Source: Natrinema sp. DC36 (GTDB taxonomy: Archaea; Halobacteriota; Halobacteria; Halobacteriales; Natrialbaceae). From it: a stretch of DNA of 64,000 nt. Below the pieces are notes generated by a model. The model searched no databases, was not told the DNA's origin, and saw only the letters and a program-made list of their open reading frames with translations. Location of the stretch: the NCBI RefSeq assembly GCF_020405225.1, contig NZ_CP084474.1, positions 62,001 through 126,000 on the forward strand, written 5' to 3'. The position numbers and the translations under genes are program-made. Shown one piece after another: positions 61,263 to 64,000 of this stretch (positions are counted from its first letter, which is position 1; each line of letters begins with the position of its first letter).

Positions 61263-61871
61263 TTAACTCGTACTGTCCACTTCTTCTTGGTTAACTTCCC
61301 CTCTGGTCGATTGGTCGTCCGTATCCAAGTCGGTCCGATTCGCCAGATATCCTTGTCCCTCTTCGCTCTCAATTAGCATATCATCGAATATTTCGGCATC
61401 GGTATTGAATTTGTGGAGATTATGAACGGATGTCGTATCGAATTCGTCGATCATCTCGCCGTGCTCTTCAAAGAACGCCGTCACCCATTCGTCCATTTGT
61501 TTGTTTCTTCGGAACTGAGTGATTAACTGCCAACGGTATTTACTATCGGCGTTGAAAAACATTAATACATGAGGGTCCTCAATTAGTATTTCTCTACATT
61601 CTTCCCAATTATCCTTAAAGTTCGGGTAATGGAAACCGATACGGAAAATATAGTGGTTAAAGAGTGTTCGGCGCGGAATGACCGTTTTTCGGAACAGATC
61701 CTCTGATTGCATCTCTCGAAGGAGTGTGTTGACATGGTTGTGTGAGAGGTGAATGTCGTATTCCTTGTTAAGGAATTTGCTAAGCTCTCGACTGGATGCT
61801 GTCGGGTTCGCAACTCGAGCCTGTAGTAGAGCAATATCGCGCGGTTTTATGTCATTGGATTGGTCAGGCAT
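61263..61871 (-). CDS. Lrp/AsnC-like winged-helix regulator (copy 2)
   Basis: A 202-residue paralogue of the regulator at 56009: KPRDIALLQARVANPTASSR, DIHLSHNHVNTLLREMQSED, FNHYIFRIGFHYPNFKDNWE and DPHVLMFFNADSKYRWQLIT align throughout, with an extra acidic tail of about 20 residues. A GATATTTTTACC box lies about 27 bases upstream of the ATG at 61871. It is divergent from the Nudix gene (159 bases). AT-rich codon use, compared with its neighbours, suggests more recent transfer. Confidence 0.72.
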   Translation of the reverse strand: MPDQSNDIKPRDIALLQARVANPTASSRELSKFLNKEYDIHLSHNHVNTLLREMQSEDLFRKTVIPRRTLFNHYIFRIGFHYPNFKDNWEECREILIEDPHVLMFFNADSKYRWQLITQFRRNKQMDEWVTAFFEEHGEMIDEFDTTSVHNLHKFNTDAEIFDDMLIESEEGQGYLANRTDLDTDDQSTRGEVNQEEVDSTS

Positions 61872-62030
61872 CCTTGTTCCGATATATTTGCTGGGTAGGT
61901 AAAAATATCACTAGTATCCTGTCTTCTCGTGTCACGGTAACGGAACAGTACCAGATTTCGTGCAACGACGATTCAGTATGAGGACTTTTATTCGGCACCG
62001 ACGTACCATCTCAGAGATGGAATCAAGCAC

Positions 62031-62582
62031 ATGAGCGACGAAATTTCACTGCCAGAACAGCAAGACACGGAGATTCCATACTCGGGAGAGCAGTTCGATG
62101 TCCGTCGAGATGTGGTTTCCGGGGCTCACGATCAACTCGAGATCGAGTATCTCGATACCGCCAATGCGGTCGTCGTTATTGCGATGACGCCGGACGATCG
62201 GATCATCGTCGTCGAAGAGTGGCGACAGAGTGTCAAACGATTCGATATTGGGCTGCCAGGCGGCCAACTCGAGCCAACTGATGAGACACTAGAAGCAGCA
62301 GCCCAGCGTGAACTCCGCGAAGAGACGGGATATGAGACCGACCGTCTAGTTCCAATGCAGTCATTTGATCCTCTCAACAGCCTTCTCAACACGACAATTC
62401 ACTTCTTTGTTGCTACAAACTGTCAAAAGGTCGGGGAACCGAATCCAGACGAAGACGAGCGAATTCGAATGCAAACGGAGTCACTTGAAACACTTCGAAC
62501 GTGGGTTCGAGATGGGACGATAACCGATATGAAGACTGCAGTCGCACTTCTATATTACTCGGATTTCATCGAAGATCATTAA
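62031..62582 (+). CDS. Nudix hydrolase, ADP-ribose pyrophosphatase-like
   Basis: A 183-residue Nudix enzyme. The Nudix box is complete (GGQLEPTDETL ... RELREETGYE, residues about 79-104), with the Glu residues that bind Mg2+. The preceding strand IIVVEEWRQSVKRFDIGLPG is typical of ADP-ribose pyrophosphatases. It would hydrolyse ADP-ribose or a related nucleoside diphosphate. It ends 22 bases before the convergent alcohol dehydrogenase gene. No link to the catabolic blocks is apparent. Confidence 0.88.
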   Translation: MSDEISLPEQQDTEIPYSGEQFDVRRDVVSGAHDQLEIEYLDTANAVVVIAMTPDDRIIVVEEWRQSVKRFDIGLPGGQLEPTDETLEAAAQRELREETGYETDRLVPMQSFDPLNSLLNTTIHFFVATNCQKVGEPNPDEDERIRMQTESLETLRTWVRDGTITDMKTAVALLYYSDFIEDH

Positions 62583-62604
62583 TTGATACTGTTCCAACAG
62601 CAAG

Positions 62605-63699
62605 TCACGGACCAGGATCGAAGCGAACGACACTTCGAATTCCCTCTCCCGACTCGAGCGCCTCGAACGCGTCGTCGAGTTCGTCGATCTCGTATAAGTC
62701 AGTGAGTATTGCGTCCAGATCGAGATCTCCGTTCTGATACATCGTCACGTATTTCGGGATATCTACGTGGGGTTGCGTGAATCCGACGATGTTTCCGATT
62801 ACGTCGATGCCGCTGGTGAAGAGTCCGAGGTCGAGTTCGATCGGATCGGAGTCGCTCGTACCGGTGATGACGGCTGTTCCGCCCGGTCCGATCACTTCGA
62901 TCGATTGTGTAACGGTTGGTGGGGAGCCGATACACTCGAACGCGTAGTCGACGGAGCCAACGTAATCGTCGATAGCGGTGACGGGATCCGTCGCGGACGC
63001 GTCGATCGTCTTCGTCGCGCCGATCTCTCGCATTGTCGCTAGCGTCTCCGCGTCCAGATCGACGGCGATGATTTCGCCGGCACTCACCGCACTCGCCGCG
63101 AGAATCGCTCCTGCGCCAACGCCACCGCATCCGAAGACGGCGACAGTTTCGCCACTTTCGACCTCTGCGATGTTTGTAACCGCACCGAGGCCCGTCGTTA
63201 CGCCACACCCGAGTAAGGCGCTGATCTCGAATGGCAGCGTCTCGTCGACTGGCACCACCTGTCGCTCGGGGACAACGGCCATGCTGGCAAACGATGACTG
63301 CGCATAAAAGTGATTGACTGGCGTATCCGATCGACTGAGACGGCGAGTTCCGTCCATCATGCGGCCGCGAGTGTCTTTGCGCGCCTGGCAGAGGTAGGAT
63401 TGGCCGCGCTGGCAGTGCTGACAGTCGCCACACGACGGGAGCACCCAGAGGACGACGTGATCACCTGAGTCGACCGTCGTCACGTTGCTTCCGACGGCAT
63501 CGACGACGCCAGCACCTTCGTGACCGAGAACGACGGGAAATTCGGTTCGATCGCTCGTGTACGCGTGATAATCGGTGTGGCAGACGCCGGTTGCGCGTAC
63601 GTCGATCAGGACTTCGTTCGGCTTCGGATCCTTGAGCGTGACGCTTTCAACCGTATGTGTTCCCGGTTCGTGAGTTACCGCAGCGGTTATTTCATGCAT
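62605..63699 (-). CDS. Zinc-dependent alcohol dehydrogenase (MDR family), copy 2
   Basis: A 364-residue paralogue of the dehydrogenase at 34081, with the same zinc sites: TGVCHTDYHAY, LGHEGAGVV, SCGDCQHCQRG with the fourth Cys in YLCQA, LLGCGVTTG, and the Rossmann loop FGCGGVGAGA. It is divergent from the second dioxygenase alpha gene (190 bases between starts). The pairing of this alcohol dehydrogenase type with a Rieske dioxygenase occurs twice in the window, suggesting that aryl alcohols and acids are handled by matched sets. Confidence 0.93.
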   Translation of the reverse strand: MHEITAAVTHEPGTHTVESVTLKDPKPNEVLIDVRATGVCHTDYHAYTSDRTEFPVVLGHEGAGVVDAVGSNVTTVDSGDHVVLWVLPSCGDCQHCQRGQSYLCQARKDTRGRMMDGTRRLSRSDTPVNHFYAQSSFASMAVVPERQVVPVDETLPFEISALLGCGVTTGLGAVTNIAEVESGETVAVFGCGGVGAGAILAASAVSAGEIIAVDLDAETLATMREIGATKTIDASATDPVTAIDDYVGSVDYAFECIGSPPTVTQSIEVIGPGGTAVITGTSDSDPIELDLGLFTSGIDVIGNIVGFTQPHVDIPKYVTMYQNGDLDLDAILTDLYEIDELDDAFEALESGEGIRSVVRFDPGP

Positions 63700-63856
63700 G
63701 TACTACCACCGTTTACTGTAGCGAGCGGTCAATTCTGGGTTGGTAACCGATCTCACACCTTTGCTTGCAGGCCCAGTGTAATATATCTTGGCACTGGAGG
63801 ATACATATGGGTAAATCATGGGTATATAGATTACAAGTGTGTTTAGACCCCCCAAC

Positions 63857-63866
63857 AGTTAAATAC
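63857..63866 (+). promoter_or_regulatory. TATA element of the second dioxygenase alpha gene
   Basis: GTTAAATACC lies about 27 bases before the ATG at 63890, consistent with leaderless transcription. Confidence 0.45.
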
Positions 63867-63889
63867 CTCTCACCCGAACAACAGTGTAT

Positions 63890-64000
63890 ATGGTGACAGA
63901 TGACACTCCACCGGAGACGGCACAGGTTCTCCGAGAGGCCAGAGAAACATTAGATGAGGGTCGCTTCCCACTTCAACTGTTTCAAGACGACGACCTGCAC
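63890..64000 (+). CDS. Second ring-hydroxylating dioxygenase alpha subunit, N-terminus only (window edge)
   Basis: The first 37 codons are present: MVTDDTPPETAQVLREARET, then LDEGRFPLQLFQDDDLH. They match the N-terminus of the alpha subunit at 27972 (VREHLENGKFPLQYYNDSDV), including the FPLQ motif and the following acidic residues, so a Rieske oxygenase alpha subunit continues beyond the window. The start is supported by a TATA element 27 bases upstream. Confidence 0.65.
   Translation, partial: MVTDDTPPETAQVLREARETLDEGRFPLQLFQDDDLH

Noticed and set aside
1-64000. tRNA, rRNA or CRISPR arrays
   Set aside because: No cloverleaf-like sequence, rRNA stretch or regularly spaced direct repeats were recognised; the short palindromes found are too few and too irregularly placed to form an array.

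Overview
The window is haloarchaeal chromosome or megaplasmid DNA, most likely from a Natrialbales-type organism. Predicted proteins are rich in Asp and Glu. Many genes have a TATA element 26-27 bases before the start codon, as expected for leaderless archaeal transcripts. Families typical of haloarchaea are present: rod-determining factor RdfA with its SMC-like partner, a DUF5828 protein, a small zinc-ribbon protein and IS6-type insertion sequences. I see no rRNA, tRNA or CRISPR array.

The content is almost entirely accessory catabolism for aromatic or alicyclic acids, broken into blocks by insertion sequences and decayed genes. Left part (1-13.8 kb): the end of a thiamine-diphosphate decarboxylase-like enzyme, a DJ-1/PfpI protein, an F420-type LLM oxidoreductase, a frameshifted MFS transporter, an integrase and an intact IS6 element. 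These are followed by a CoA-ester block (crotonase, acyl-CoA dehydrogenase, amidohydrolase-like protein, SDR, acyl-CoA ligase, BadH-like SDR) that could handle a cyclohexanecarboxylate-type acid. An IclR regulator (13.97-14.73 kb) follows, then the SMC-like/RdfA pair and two IS6 remnants.

Middle part (19.5-39 kb): IclR regulators flank an amidohydrolase plus Rieske ferredoxin, a Gate-domain membrane protein and a maleate isomerase. Next come an APC permease and a ring-hydroxylating dioxygenase (alpha, beta and a novel two-repeat third protein). After a stretch of decayed duplicates lie an MFS transporter, a metallo-beta-lactamase-fold hydrolase, a zinc alcohol dehydrogenase, an aldehyde dehydrogenase, a PiT phosphate transporter and a DUF5828 protein.

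Right part (39.8-52.2 kb): an IclR regulator and a gentisate block. CoA ligase, flavin monooxygenase and 4HBT thioesterase together fit 4-hydroxybenzoate conversion to gentisate through CoA esters. Gentisate 1,2-dioxygenase and an FAH-family hydrolase then open the ring and cleave the product. A second Gate-domain protein sits inside this block, which makes the family a candidate uptake system. From 52.5 kb follow a fused FAD/Fe-S D-lactate/glycolate dehydrogenase, an Lrp-like regulator with a paralogue at 61 kb, an ADP-forming acyl-CoA synthetase alpha subunit, an anion permease, a disrupted IS6 copy, a Nudix hydrolase and a second alcohol dehydrogenase. The latter is divergent from the beginning of a second ring-hydroxylating dioxygenase at the right edge.

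Four IclR regulators of identical length (255 aa) and four copies of a palindrome, TTACRA-N2-GTAC-N2-TYGTAA, near them suggest a shared control circuit.
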